From positions 1,178,001 through 1,242,000 of the forward strand of contig NZ_CP059068.1 in the NCBI RefSeq assembly GCF_017798165.1: DNA of 64,000 bases, given 5' to 3'. The DNA is from Rhodoferax sp. AJA081-3 (GTDB lineage: Bacteria; Pseudomonadota; Gammaproteobacteria; Burkholderiales; Burkholderiaceae_C). How positions within the stretch are numbered: position 1 is the first letter of the stretch; each line of letters starts with the position of its first letter. Positions 46,806-54,536 of the stretch are shown here, piece after piece. The position numbers were made by a program, and so were the translations under genes. The notes under the pieces were generated by a model that ran no database searches, was not told the DNA's origin, and worked only from the letters and a program-made list of their open reading frames with translations.

Positions 46806-48695
46806 TCAGCGTCCTTTGCCTTTTGCGCCCTCAGGCTCCGATGGTGACCAGCCGCTGGTATCAAAGTCGATCAGGTTGCCGTTGTGTGGTTCCGACAAAT
46901 CGAGGTCAACGCCCACCTCCGCTGCGACCGACACTGGAATCGGTGCGGTTTTGGCAGCGCTGAATGCCATGAACCCCGAATCAAACGATGACGATGCGAT
47001 GCGGTTCGCCACGCCGTGCAGCATCAGCAGATCACGAAACGCCTCCAGATCGAAGTCTTGCCCCCCGCTTTCCCTGCGCGTACGCACCAGGCAACTCTCG
47101 ATATACGCCACAGCATCCTCTGAAGGCCACAACGCCACAATCCGGTTGCACACCTGCGGGTAGGCCTCCAGCCCGCTCCCCGGTTGGCTGAATTCGGCAT
47201 ACACCGGCACATGGCCGTTGAAGATGGCATTGAACACACTGCGGTAATAGTCGTACTCTGCCTTGCGGCCCAGCGTGTGCAATACCTTGAGCAATTCCAG
47301 AGAGACCAGCGGGTTGGCATCGGGGCCAGCTTCCACACTTTCCCGCAAGAGTGTGATGGCCTCGTCGTGCTGCCCCAGGGTCATGAAAAACTCGGCCTGC
47401 TGGCGTACATCCAGCATCTCTTTGGAATTGACAGAACGCAGCAAGCTGGCAGACATGCTATGGCCAAAGTCCACATGCCCCGCAGCTCGTGACAAGGGCT
47501 GGCTCTGCGCAACACTCGCAATGCGTTTTTCCACACTGCTGGTGACCGCCTTGGACGGGCCAACGTGCACGGGGTCATCCCCATGGAGAGGGATGTCGAC
47601 CTGCGCGACGCTAGCCAAAGGTGGCGCGGGTATGTTGTTCAAGCCAGTGGATGGCGGCACCTCTGCTTGCCTCACATCGCGCGCGGCATGGGGGTCCGCT
47701 TGTGGCGCCCCGTTTTCGGGAAAATCAACTGTTTCCGACTTATCACCAAGCCCCTCATCACGCCACCACGGGTCACGGGTCAAGGCACCGCTTTGGGCGC
47801 GACGCCACATCCAGGCAATCAACAAGCCGCATACCACCAGGGATAGCAAAAGCCCGTAAACCACGGGGTTGGCATAACGTCCGGCCTCCGCCCGGTCCAG
47901 CCGGCGCGTCATGTCTTCCAATAGCTGCCGATTTTTCGTTGTTATGCCCTGCAAGCTTTTGAGGTCCGCCCCAAGTGCCTGCTGGCGACTGTCCGTTGCC
48001 AGTATGTCTTGCGGCGTGGTATTCAACGAACGCCACAGCGCATCCGCCCGCGCGCTCCGTTGCAGGTCGCCGCCTTCTTCAACCACCAGTTCCGTGCTGA
48101 GCTTCAGGGTGGGATCACGATCCTGCGTTACATCCAGCGGTTCAAGCTTTAGCTGCGCCCCACGGCTGGGTGGCACCCTGGGTGGTTTGGCAGGACGTGG
48201 CGCTGCAGCGGCGCGACTCTCGTTTTGGGGCGTTCGCAAAGCGGGCAAGGGGCGGGCCACTGGCGGAACCACGGGCAGTGCGCTGGCGCTGGGCGGTGGC
48301 ACCGCCACGGCCGGCGCCACTTCGGCCAGCAGAACGTAACGGCGGGTGGTTTTAGCTTCGCACCCTGCACGCAAGTACACCGTAACCACGGGTTCATCCA
48401 CCGCGCCTTGCGCAAAGATGGTCACGTTTGCCAATGGAGTCTGGGGCAACAACTCGCTGCTAACGGACACTCGGCCGGCGTCCAGGCGGGTATCACCGTA
48501 AAAAACATCGGCTTCAAAACACAGCGACGCCCTACCCTCGCCCACTTCCATCTGAACGGGCACCGTCAGTTTGAGCGCCTGCCCCAAAAAAACAGACCCT
48601 TTGGCGCGCCCCAAAGTCAGCGCTGCGCTGTTCATCGCAACACACAGCGTCGCAACGCCCAATGTCGCAAATAAATATTTTCTATGGGGTTTCAT
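46806..48695 (-). CDS. FimV-like protein (peptidoglycan-hub / type IV pilus assembly)
   Basis: 629 residues. Signal peptide (about 1-25), then the FimV N-terminal pattern (LTLGRAKGSVFLGQALKLTVPV). A Pro/Ala-rich linker follows, then a coiled segment (LQGITTKNRQLLEDMTRRLDRAE), one transmembrane helix (about 280-300, YGLLLSLVVCGLLIAWMW), and a cytoplasmic part with TPR-like helices (about 440-530, RQQAEFFMTLGQHDEAITLLRESVE). No LysM domain is obvious. FimV-like proteins organise polar pili and motility; here it stands alone, about 45 kb from the pilus genes. It is divergent from the Crp/Fnr gene. Confidence 0.75.
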   Translation of the reverse strand: MKPHRKYLFATLGVATLCVAMNSAALTLGRAKGSVFLGQALKLTVPVQMEVGEGRASLCFEADVFYGDTRLDAGRVSVSSELLPQTPLANVTIFAQGAVDEPVVTVYLRAGCEAKTTRRYVLLAEVAPAVAVPPPSASALPVVPPVARPLPALRTPQNESRAAAAPRPAKPPRVPPSRGAQLKLEPLDVTQDRDPTLKLSTELVVEEGGDLQRSARADALWRSLNTTPQDILATDSRQQALGADLKSLQGITTKNRQLLEDMTRRLDRAEAGRYANPVVYGLLLSLVVCGLLIAWMWRRAQSGALTRDPWWRDEGLGDKSETVDFPENGAPQADPHAARDVRQAEVPPSTGLNNIPAPPLASVAQVDIPLHGDDPVHVGPSKAVTSSVEKRIASVAQSQPLSRAAGHVDFGHSMSASLLRSVNSKEMLDVRQQAEFFMTLGQHDEAITLLRESVEAGPDANPLVSLELLKVLHTLGRKAEYDYYRSVFNAIFNGHVPVYAEFSQPGSGLEAYPQVCNRIVALWPSEDAVAYIESCLVRTRRESGGQDFDLEAFRDLLMLHGVANRIASSSFDSGFMAFSAAKTAPIPVSVAAEVGVDLDLSEPHNGNLIDFDTSGWSPSEPEGAKGKGR

Positions 48696-48925
48696 CTATG
48701 TGACCGATTTTCGCATAAGGGCCTTCCAACCCAGCACCATAGCCGCCAAGCCCTCATGCATTCCACAAGAGAGGCGCGTAATCCCACCCTATTTGTCTCT
48801 TCCACCGCACAGGGCAAACCTGGAAGAGCAGACACGCGCGCGACAAACACAGAGACAAACGTCTGCCGCGCAGGTGACAATGGACCTGTCATTTCCGACA
48901 TCTGCAGTCACCAAAAAGACAAGCT

Positions 48926-49645
48926 ATGGACGAACCCATCCTTACTATCGACGAACGCTCAGCGATCAATGGCGGTCGCTGGTTTTCCACGCTGTCCCCT
49001 TCACTCAAACACGACATTCTTCGATGCGCATACGTCAAACGTTTCAAAGACGGCGACCTGATTGCAGCCCGCGGCGAGCCGCCGGAGGAGTGGATTGCAT
49101 GCGCGAAAGGGGCTGTGCGGGTGAGCTCAACCTCCATTTCCGGCAAGCAGATTACGCTGGCCTACGTGGAGCCTGGCATCTGGTTTGGGGACGTTGCGAT
49201 TTTCGACGGGGACAGGCGTACCCACGACGCCTATGCCCACGCAGACACCACGATTCTGTGTGTGGCCAAGGCCGATTTCAAAAAGATTCTGGCCCTGCAT
49301 GTCGAGTTGTACGAAGCGCTGCTGCGGCTGCATGCACGCCGCATTCGGCAGTTGTACGGCTTGGTGGAAGACCTCAACACCCTGCCCCTGCGTGCGCGGC
49401 TGGCCAAACAGTTGTTGCACCTGGTCCGCAGCTACGGTGTTCCTTCGCTCAGCGATGCGACAGAAGTGCGCATAGGCCTGCAACTGGCCCAGGAAGAGCT
49501 GGCGCAACTGCTGGGTGCGTCCCGCCAGCGTGTCAACCAGGAGTTGAAGTCCATGGAGCGGGACGGAGCCATCCGGATCGAGCAAGGTGGCCTGGTGGTG
49601 CGCGACCGCGCTGCGCTGATGCACATCATTGATGCCGACAACTGA
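48926..49645 (+). CDS. Crp/Fnr-family transcriptional regulator
   Basis: 239 residues: cyclic-nucleotide-binding-like domain (about 20-135), connector helix and winged HTH (about 165-235, LAQEELAQLLGASRQRVNQELKSMERDG). No cysteine cluster as in Fnr, and the cAMP-phosphate loop (FGDVAIFDGDRRTHDA) lacks a clear RxSxx match, so the ligand is open. Upstream gap of 230 bp shows no clear site. Precedes the phosphotransferase/acyl-CoA dehydrogenase pair by 32 bp. Confidence 0.85.
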   Translation: MDEPILTIDERSAINGGRWFSTLSPSLKHDILRCAYVKRFKDGDLIAARGEPPEEWIACAKGAVRVSSTSISGKQITLAYVEPGIWFGDVAIFDGDRRTHDAYAHADTTILCVAKADFKKILALHVELYEALLRLHARRIRQLYGLVEDLNTLPLRARLAKQLLHLVRSYGVPSLSDATEVRIGLQLAQEELAQLLGASRQRVNQELKSMERDGAIRIEQGGLVVRDRAALMHIIDADN

Positions 49646-49677
49646 CCTCTATACAACTTTACCGACACAACATCCCC

Positions 49678-50763
49678 ATGAGTGAATTTGACCATTTCCT
49701 AGGTACACGACCTGTCAGTGAACAGCATGCATTTGATGTTGCTGCACTGAGCACCTGGCTGGAAGAAAATCTGCCGGGATATGCCGGACCCATGGCGGTG
49801 GAGATGTTCAAAGGCGGGCAATCCAACCCGACCTACAAACTCGTTACGCCCGGCAAGAGTTATGTGATGCGCGCCAAGCCCGGCCCCGTTGCCAAGCTGC
49901 TGCCGTCTGCCCACGCCGTAGAGCGCGAATTTGCCGTCATGCACGGGCTGCAAGATACTGGTGTGCCCGTGCCCCATATGTACTGTCTGTGTGAAGACGA
50001 ATCCGTCATTGGCCGTGCCTTTTATGTCATGGAGTACATGCAAGGTCGTGTTCTATGGGACCAGTCGTTGCCAGGCATGGACCGTAGCCAACGCGGTGCC
50101 ATTTACGACGAAATGAACCGCGTGATCGCGGCCCTGCACAAGGTTGATTTCAAAGGCCGGGGGTTGGCGAACTACGGCAAACCCGGCAATTACTTCGAGC
50201 GGCAAATCGGTCGCTGGAGCAAACAATACAGCGCCTCCATCACCCAGCCCATTGCGGAGATGGACAAGCTGATGGAGTGGTTGCCGCAAAACATTCCTGC
50301 GATGGCCCGTGACGACAGCATGGTCAGCATCGTGCATGGCGACTACCGGCTAGACAACCTGATGTTTGACGCAGAGCAGCCCAAGGTTGTCGCCGTCCTG
50401 GATTGGGAGTTATCCACGTTGGGCCATCCGTTGGCAGACTTCAGCTACCACTGCATGGCCTGGCACATACCACCGGGATCGTTCCGCGGTATTGCAGGGC
50501 TGGATTTTGAAGCGCTGGGTATCCCCAGTGAAGCGGAATACATACGCCGCTATTGCGAACGCACGGGCCTGGCCACACCAGAGCAACTCCAGGCCGATTG
50601 GAACTTCTACATGGCCTACAACCTGTTCCGCATCGCCGCCATCTTGCAGGGTATTGCCAAGCGCGTCGAAGCCGGCACCGCCTCCAGCGCACAGGCCGTC
50701 AGTTCAGCGGCGGGCGCTCGCCCCTTGGCCCAAATGGCTTGGAAATTTGCCTGCGCTGCTTGA
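49678..50763 (+). CDS. Aminoglycoside-phosphotransferase-like kinase (ACAD10/11-type)
   Basis: 361 residues, APH fold. Nucleotide loop FKGGQSNPTYKL, Brenner-type catalytic loop SIVHGDYRLDNLMFD and metal motif VLDWELSTLGHP. It resembles the kinase domain of animal ACAD10/11, which phosphorylates 4-hydroxy fatty acyl-CoA. Adjacent to an acyl-CoA dehydrogenase of the same pathway, which makes this role likely. Not an antibiotic-resistance gene by context. Confidence 0.85.
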   Translation: MSEFDHFLGTRPVSEQHAFDVAALSTWLEENLPGYAGPMAVEMFKGGQSNPTYKLVTPGKSYVMRAKPGPVAKLLPSAHAVEREFAVMHGLQDTGVPVPHMYCLCEDESVIGRAFYVMEYMQGRVLWDQSLPGMDRSQRGAIYDEMNRVIAALHKVDFKGRGLANYGKPGNYFERQIGRWSKQYSASITQPIAEMDKLMEWLPQNIPAMARDDSMVSIVHGDYRLDNLMFDAEQPKVVAVLDWELSTLGHPLADFSYHCMAWHIPPGSFRGIAGLDFEALGIPSEAEYIRRYCERTGLATPEQLQADWNFYMAYNLFRIAAILQGIAKRVEAGTASSAQAVSSAAGARPLAQMAWKFACAA

Positions 50764-50805
50764 GCACCGCCATTCTTTTTGAGAACAAACACCAACGGAG
50801 ATCCC

Positions 50806-52056
50806 ATGGACTTTGACTATTCCCCCAAAACAAAAGACCTGCAGGAACGCGTGCTGCGGTTCATGGACGAGCACATCTACCCGTCCGAGGCGGCTTACCA
50901 TGCCGAAATCGCTGCCAACACGGCAGCCGGCAAACGCTGGACCCCGCTGCAAACCATTGAAAAAATCAAACCCAAGGCCCAGGCCGCCGGTTTGTGGAAC
51001 CTGTTTCTGCCGGTGGATAGTGCACAGGCATCGGGCTACCACGGCGCCGGCCTGACCAACCAGGAATACGCACCCCTGGCCGAAATCATGGGCCGCGTCA
51101 TGTGGTCCAGTGAAGTCTTCAATTGTTCAGCACCCGACACCGGCAATATGGAAACCATTGCGCGGTATGGTTCCGAGGAAAACAAAGCCCGTTGGCTCAA
51201 GCCCCTGCTGGAAGGCCAGATACGTTCCGCCTTTGCCATGACAGAACCCGATGTGGCGTCCAGCGATGCCACCAATATTGAAACCCGTATCGAACGCCAG
51301 GGCGACGAATACGTCATCAATGGCCGCAAGTGGTGGACATCGGGTGCGGGCGACCCCCGTTGCTCGGTCTACATCACCATGGGCAAAACCGACCCCGAGG
51401 CCCCTCGCCACTCACAGCAAAGCATGGTGCTGGTGCCGGCAAACACCAAGGGCATTACCGTGGTCCGGCCCTTGAACGTGTTTGGATATGACGACGCACC
51501 GCACGGCCATATGGAAGTGTTGTTTGAAAACGTGCGTGTCCCAGTCAGCAATATTTTGCTGGGTGAAGGACGCGGCTTTGAAATCGCCCAAGGCCGACTG
51601 GGCCCCGGTCGTATCCACCACTGCATGCGCCTGATTGGTCTGGCCGAACGTGCACTGGAGTTGATGTGCAAACGTGCCTCGTCACGCATCGCCTTTGGCA
51701 AACCCATCGCGGCCCAAACTGTGACGCAGGAACGGATTGCCGAAGCGCGCTGCAAGATAGACATGGCGCGCCTGCTGACACTCAAGGCGGCATGGATGAT
51801 GGACATTGCTGGCAACAAGTTTGCCAAGAATGAAATTGCCATGATCAAGGTGGTGGCGCCCACGATGGCTTGTGACGTGATCGACTGGGCCATGCAGGTC
51901 CACGGTGGCGCCGGCATGTGTGATGACTTCCCTCTGGCCTACAGCTACACCAACGCGCGCACACTGCGTTTTGCCGACGGTCCCGATGAAGTGCACCGCA
52001 ATGCCATTGCCAAAGCAGAGCTGGGCAAATACGCAGTCAAAGCACCTGCTGCCTGA
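50806..52056 (+). CDS. Acyl-CoA dehydrogenase (ACAD10/11-like)
   Basis: 416 residues. FAD/substrate loop [17 protein letters not shown] near 145, central [18 protein letters not shown], the C-terminal [21 protein letters not shown] with the flavin-binding Gly pair, and [19 protein letters not shown]. In ACAD11 this domain removes the phosphorylated hydroxyl of 4-phosphooxy-acyl-CoA. Here the kinase is a separate gene upstream. ATG 50806 (after CGGAGATCCC) is chosen over an earlier in-frame codon. Confidence 0.9.
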   Translation: MDFDYSPKTKDLQERVLRFMDEHIYPSEAAYHAEIAANTAAGKRWTPLQTIEKIKPKAQAAGLWNLFLPVDSAQASGYHGAGLTNQEYAPLAEIMGRVMWSSEVFNCSAPDTGNMETIARYGSEENKARWLKPLLEGQIRSAFAMTEPDVASSDATNIETRIERQGDEYVINGRKWWTSGAGDPRCSVYITMGKTDPEAPRHSQQSMVLVPANTKGITVVRPLNVFGYDDAPHGHMEVLFENVRVPVSNILLGEGRGFEIAQGRLGPGRIHHCMRLIGLAERALELMCKRASSRIAFGKPIAAQTVTQERIAEARCKIDMARLLTLKAAWMMDIAGNKFAKNEIAMIKVVAPTMACDVIDWAMQVHGGAGMCDDFPLAYSYTNARTLRFADGPDEVHRNAIAKAELGKYAVKAPAA

Positions 52057-52110
52057 GTTGGTAGGGTGAACGATTGCTGGCGCCGTACTCCCAGCTCGGC
52101 GCTGGCAACA

Positions 52111-53352
52111 TTACCAATGGGTCTTGTTGAACCCGGACCACAATTCGTTGAGGTCCGTAAACCGCCATTTAGCCGGATCTTCTCTGCTCACAATCTTTTC
52201 GGTCACGCCGGGTAGGGATAAGTCAATCACTTCCGGCGGTATGCGCAGATTCGACTTTGTGGAAAAAAACACCTTGACCGATGGCGTGGTCAGTGACTTC
52301 CCGGTTTGCTCCACCACAACCCCCAATCGCCCAGAGGTAAGCTTCACCAGTGAACCAATGGGGTAAATGCCCAGGCTCTTCACAAAAGCCTGAAACACCT
52401 TTCCGTCGAAGTGCCCATTCGCCCACTCGGCCATTTTGCGCAAAGACTCGGCAGGATCCCAACCCGACTTGTAGGGGCGATTGGAGGTGATGGCGTCGTA
52501 CACATCACACACCGCGCCCATCTTCGCAAACAGACTGATTTCGTCGGCTTTGAGTCCCTTGGGGTATCCAGATCCATCGGTCTTTTCGTGGTGGTGCAGA
52601 CAAACATCGAGAACCAAGGCATCCACCTTGTCGCCAGACGATAACAAGCGATGGCCCTCCGATGGATGGGTCTTGATGACATTGAACTCGGCAGGAGACA
52701 ATTTACCTGGCTTGTTTAAGACCTCCATGGGCATCAAAGCCTTGCCAAGGTCATGCATCAGGCCGGCCATGCCAGCTGAGCGGGTCTGCGCCTCGTCCAG
52801 CCCCAGCTGTTTGGACAAACCGACCATCATGGCGCAAACGGCAACGGAGTGCATATAAGTGTAGTCATCAACGGTCTTCAGGCGCGCAAGACTGATCAGC
52901 GCACCAGGATTCCGCGCCACTGAATCCGAAATATCTTCAACCAGTTGCTGGGCACCGCCTATGTCTACAGCTTTGCCCATCCGAGCTTCCTGAAACATGG
53001 AAATGACTGCTTGCTTGGACTGGAAGCAAATCTTGGCCGCACGCTCCAACTCTGCCCCGATCGATACGGGCGCCAACTCCCGTTGGTCGGTCGCGGCCAG
53101 TTGTTGAAGCTGTTGTTCGACCTGGGCTTCAGACTCTGCCTCGGTCACCGAAGGGGTGCTCCCGGAAGTATCGAGCCCCTTGCTGGTATCTATCCAAACT
53201 TCCTTGATGCTGCTGCCAAGAACTGCAGCAATGTCTTTCGGGTCCGTGATGACGAAACCGGTTCGCCAAAAGGGATGTTCCATCCAGGAGCCGCAAAACT
53301 CCTTCAAATGCATACCTACCGTAAGCTGATCAACATTTATTTTCTTGAGCAT
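52111..53352 (-). CDS. HD-GYP domain protein (probable cyclic-di-GMP phosphodiesterase) with DUF3391
   Basis: 413 residues. N-terminal DUF3391 region (about 1-140, INVDQLTVGMHL), then an HD-GYP domain: YMHSVAVCAMMVGLSK, HDLGKALMPMEVLNKPG, HHHEKTDGSGYPKGL and DVYDAITSNRPYK. All metal-binding His/Asp positions of HD-GYP appear present, so activity on c-di-GMP is likely. C-terminal segment of about 80 residues is a small beta domain. Next to a gene of unknown function. Confidence 0.9.
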   Translation of the reverse strand: MLKKINVDQLTVGMHLKEFCGSWMEHPFWRTGFVITDPKDIAAVLGSSIKEVWIDTSKGLDTSGSTPSVTEAESEAQVEQQLQQLAATDQRELAPVSIGAELERAAKICFQSKQAVISMFQEARMGKAVDIGGAQQLVEDISDSVARNPGALISLARLKTVDDYTYMHSVAVCAMMVGLSKQLGLDEAQTRSAGMAGLMHDLGKALMPMEVLNKPGKLSPAEFNVIKTHPSEGHRLLSSGDKVDALVLDVCLHHHEKTDGSGYPKGLKADEISLFAKMGAVCDVYDAITSNRPYKSGWDPAESLRKMAEWANGHFDGKVFQAFVKSLGIYPIGSLVKLTSGRLGVVVEQTGKSLTTPSVKVFFSTKSNLRIPPEVIDLSLPGVTEKIVSREDPAKWRFTDLNELWSGFNKTHW

Positions 53353-53379
53353 GTTGAGTCCGCTTGGAGCACCTTGTAA

Positions 53380-54009
53380 TCAATGCAGATGCCGAGGCTT
53401 ACGACCGCCACCGTGGCCGCCACCATGGTTGCCACCCGACCCACTGGGTGGTTTTCCCAGCGCAAGAGAACTCACCAAGGCATCGAAACGCTGGGTGAAA
53501 AGTTTATCGACCTCGCCCACAACACCACTCAATTCAGCCCCATCAAAATGGCGCTCCATCAGACTGATGACATCCTGTACCAGCAAGTCCCGCTGAACTT
53601 GCATGATGGCAGCGGGGTTCGGGCCTACAAACAGCATCAGGAAATCATCCCGCGATTCGCTCCCGGGTTGGCTGTCTTCTTCATCGAAGTCTGCATCGTA
53701 GAACGTCACTTCAATGGCAGCGCCGGTATCTGCGACCTCGTTCAAATTCATGCAGAGTTCGTCCAAGGTCTGGCGAAAATCGTGGTCGCCCGCTACCGTC
53801 CAGCACATCTGCAATACGTGGTCTAACGCATCAAATTTAATGCCGGGCTCGTCCTCATAGGAGCTATTCGCTCCGTCTGAAAGTGAACGCGCGCCTGCGT
53901 ACTTCCAGAGTGGTTTGAGCGCATCTTGCAACTGCTCAAACTGGACATCCGTGCGCAAGGCAACCTGTCCATGGACATGGATTTCAAAGGGGGCGTTGTA
54001 GCGTGGCAT
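53380..54009 (-). CDS. Unknown acidic protein with a His/Gly tail
   Basis: 209 residues, no family recognised. It begins MPRYNAPFEIHVHGQVALRTDVQ and contains many Asp/Glu (YDADFDEEDSQPG). It ends with a Gly/His-rich basic tail (GGNHGGGHGGGRKPRHLH), which could bind metal. The region FVGPNPAAIMQVQRDLLVQDVISLMERHFD is the most regular helix. Start 54009 is chosen because the longer reading runs over the tRNA-Leu gene at 54048-54140. It lies directly downstream of that tRNA. Confidence 0.7.
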   Translation of the reverse strand: MPRYNAPFEIHVHGQVALRTDVQFEQLQDALKPLWKYAGARSLSDGANSSYEDEPGIKFDALDHVLQMCWTVAGDHDFRQTLDELCMNLNEVADTGAAIEVTFYDADFDEEDSQPGSESRDDFLMLFVGPNPAAIMQVQRDLLVQDVISLMERHFDGAELSGVVGEVDKLFTQRFDALVSSLALGKPPSGSGGNHGGGHGGGRKPRHLH

Positions 54010-54047
54010 AGGCTGAAGTGTAGTGCTGAAACCACTGAATGACTGGG

Positions 54048-54140
54048 TGGTGCCCGAGACCGGAATCGAACCGGTACGCCCGTTATTCACGAAGCGGCGG
54101 ATTTTAAGTCCGATGTGTCTACCTATTTCACCACTCGGGC
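54048..54140 (-). tRNA. tRNA-Leu (anticodon TAA)
   Basis: 93-nt cloverleaf with encoded CCA and the long variable arm typical of leucine tRNAs; anticodon loop holds TAA. Acceptor GCCCGAG pairs with CTCGGGC, discriminator A73. Directly upstream of the 209-residue protein. Confidence 0.95.
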
Positions 54141-54167
54141 ACAAGTTCAGTCTATTGTGGAACAAAA

Positions 54168-54197
54168 ATGCCCCGGCAGCGAACGTTGACGGGGCAT
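54168..54197 (-). terminator. Intrinsic terminator after tRNA-Cys
   Basis: ATGCCCCG / CGGGGCAT stem with a 14-nt loop; on the minus strand a run of five T follows (complement of 54164-54168). Confidence 0.8.
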
Positions 54198-54213
54198 CTA
54201 TGACCAAAATATT

Positions 54214-54287
54214 TGGAGGCGCGGTCCGGAGTCGAACCGGACTAACCGGATTTGCAATCCGGGGCATAACCGCTTTGCTACCGCGCC
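54214..54287 (-). tRNA. tRNA-Cys (anticodon GCA)
   Basis: 74-nt cloverleaf with encoded CCA; U73 discriminator and TTGCAAA anticodon loop giving GCA. Between tRNA-Leu and tRNA-Gly on the same strand. Confidence 0.95.
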
Positions 54288-54334
54288 ACTATCTTGTTAG
54301 TTCCAAGGCCAATTTGGCCCCGGTCCACTGAATG

Positions 54335-54363
54335 AAAAAGGGAAGCAACTAGCTTCCCTTTTT
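54335..54363 (-). terminator. Intrinsic terminator after tRNA-Gly
   Basis: AAAGGGAAGC / GCTTCCCTTT, 5-nt loop, T-run on both strands. It separates tRNA-Gly from tRNA-Cys. Confidence 0.85.
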
Positions 54364-54372
54364 CTTGCAATA

Positions 54373-54448
54373 TGGAGCGGGAAAAGAGGTTCGAACTCTC
54401 GACCTATACCTTGGCAAGGTATCGCTCTACCAACTGAGCTATTCCCGC
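54373..54448 (-). tRNA. tRNA-Gly (anticodon GCC)
   Basis: 76-nt cloverleaf with encoded CCA; GCGGGAA acceptor, anticodon loop TTGCCAA giving GCC, U73. Follows lon on the same strand. Confidence 0.95.
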
Positions 54449-54536
54449 ATTTCAAGCCTCAAATTATAGCGCGATTTTTTGGGCTTTTAGTAAAGAGTCC
54501 AAAAATCGGTAAATTTTTGCGTGCCTTCACCTTGGC

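Noticed and set aside
48571..49632. 353-codon ORF overlapping the Crp/Fnr gene in another frame
   Set aside because: Arg/Ala-rich composition and overlap with the clear regulator gene.
49678..50763. Aminoglycoside resistance kinase
   Set aside because: APH fold only; the paired acyl-CoA dehydrogenase points to fatty-acid metabolism.
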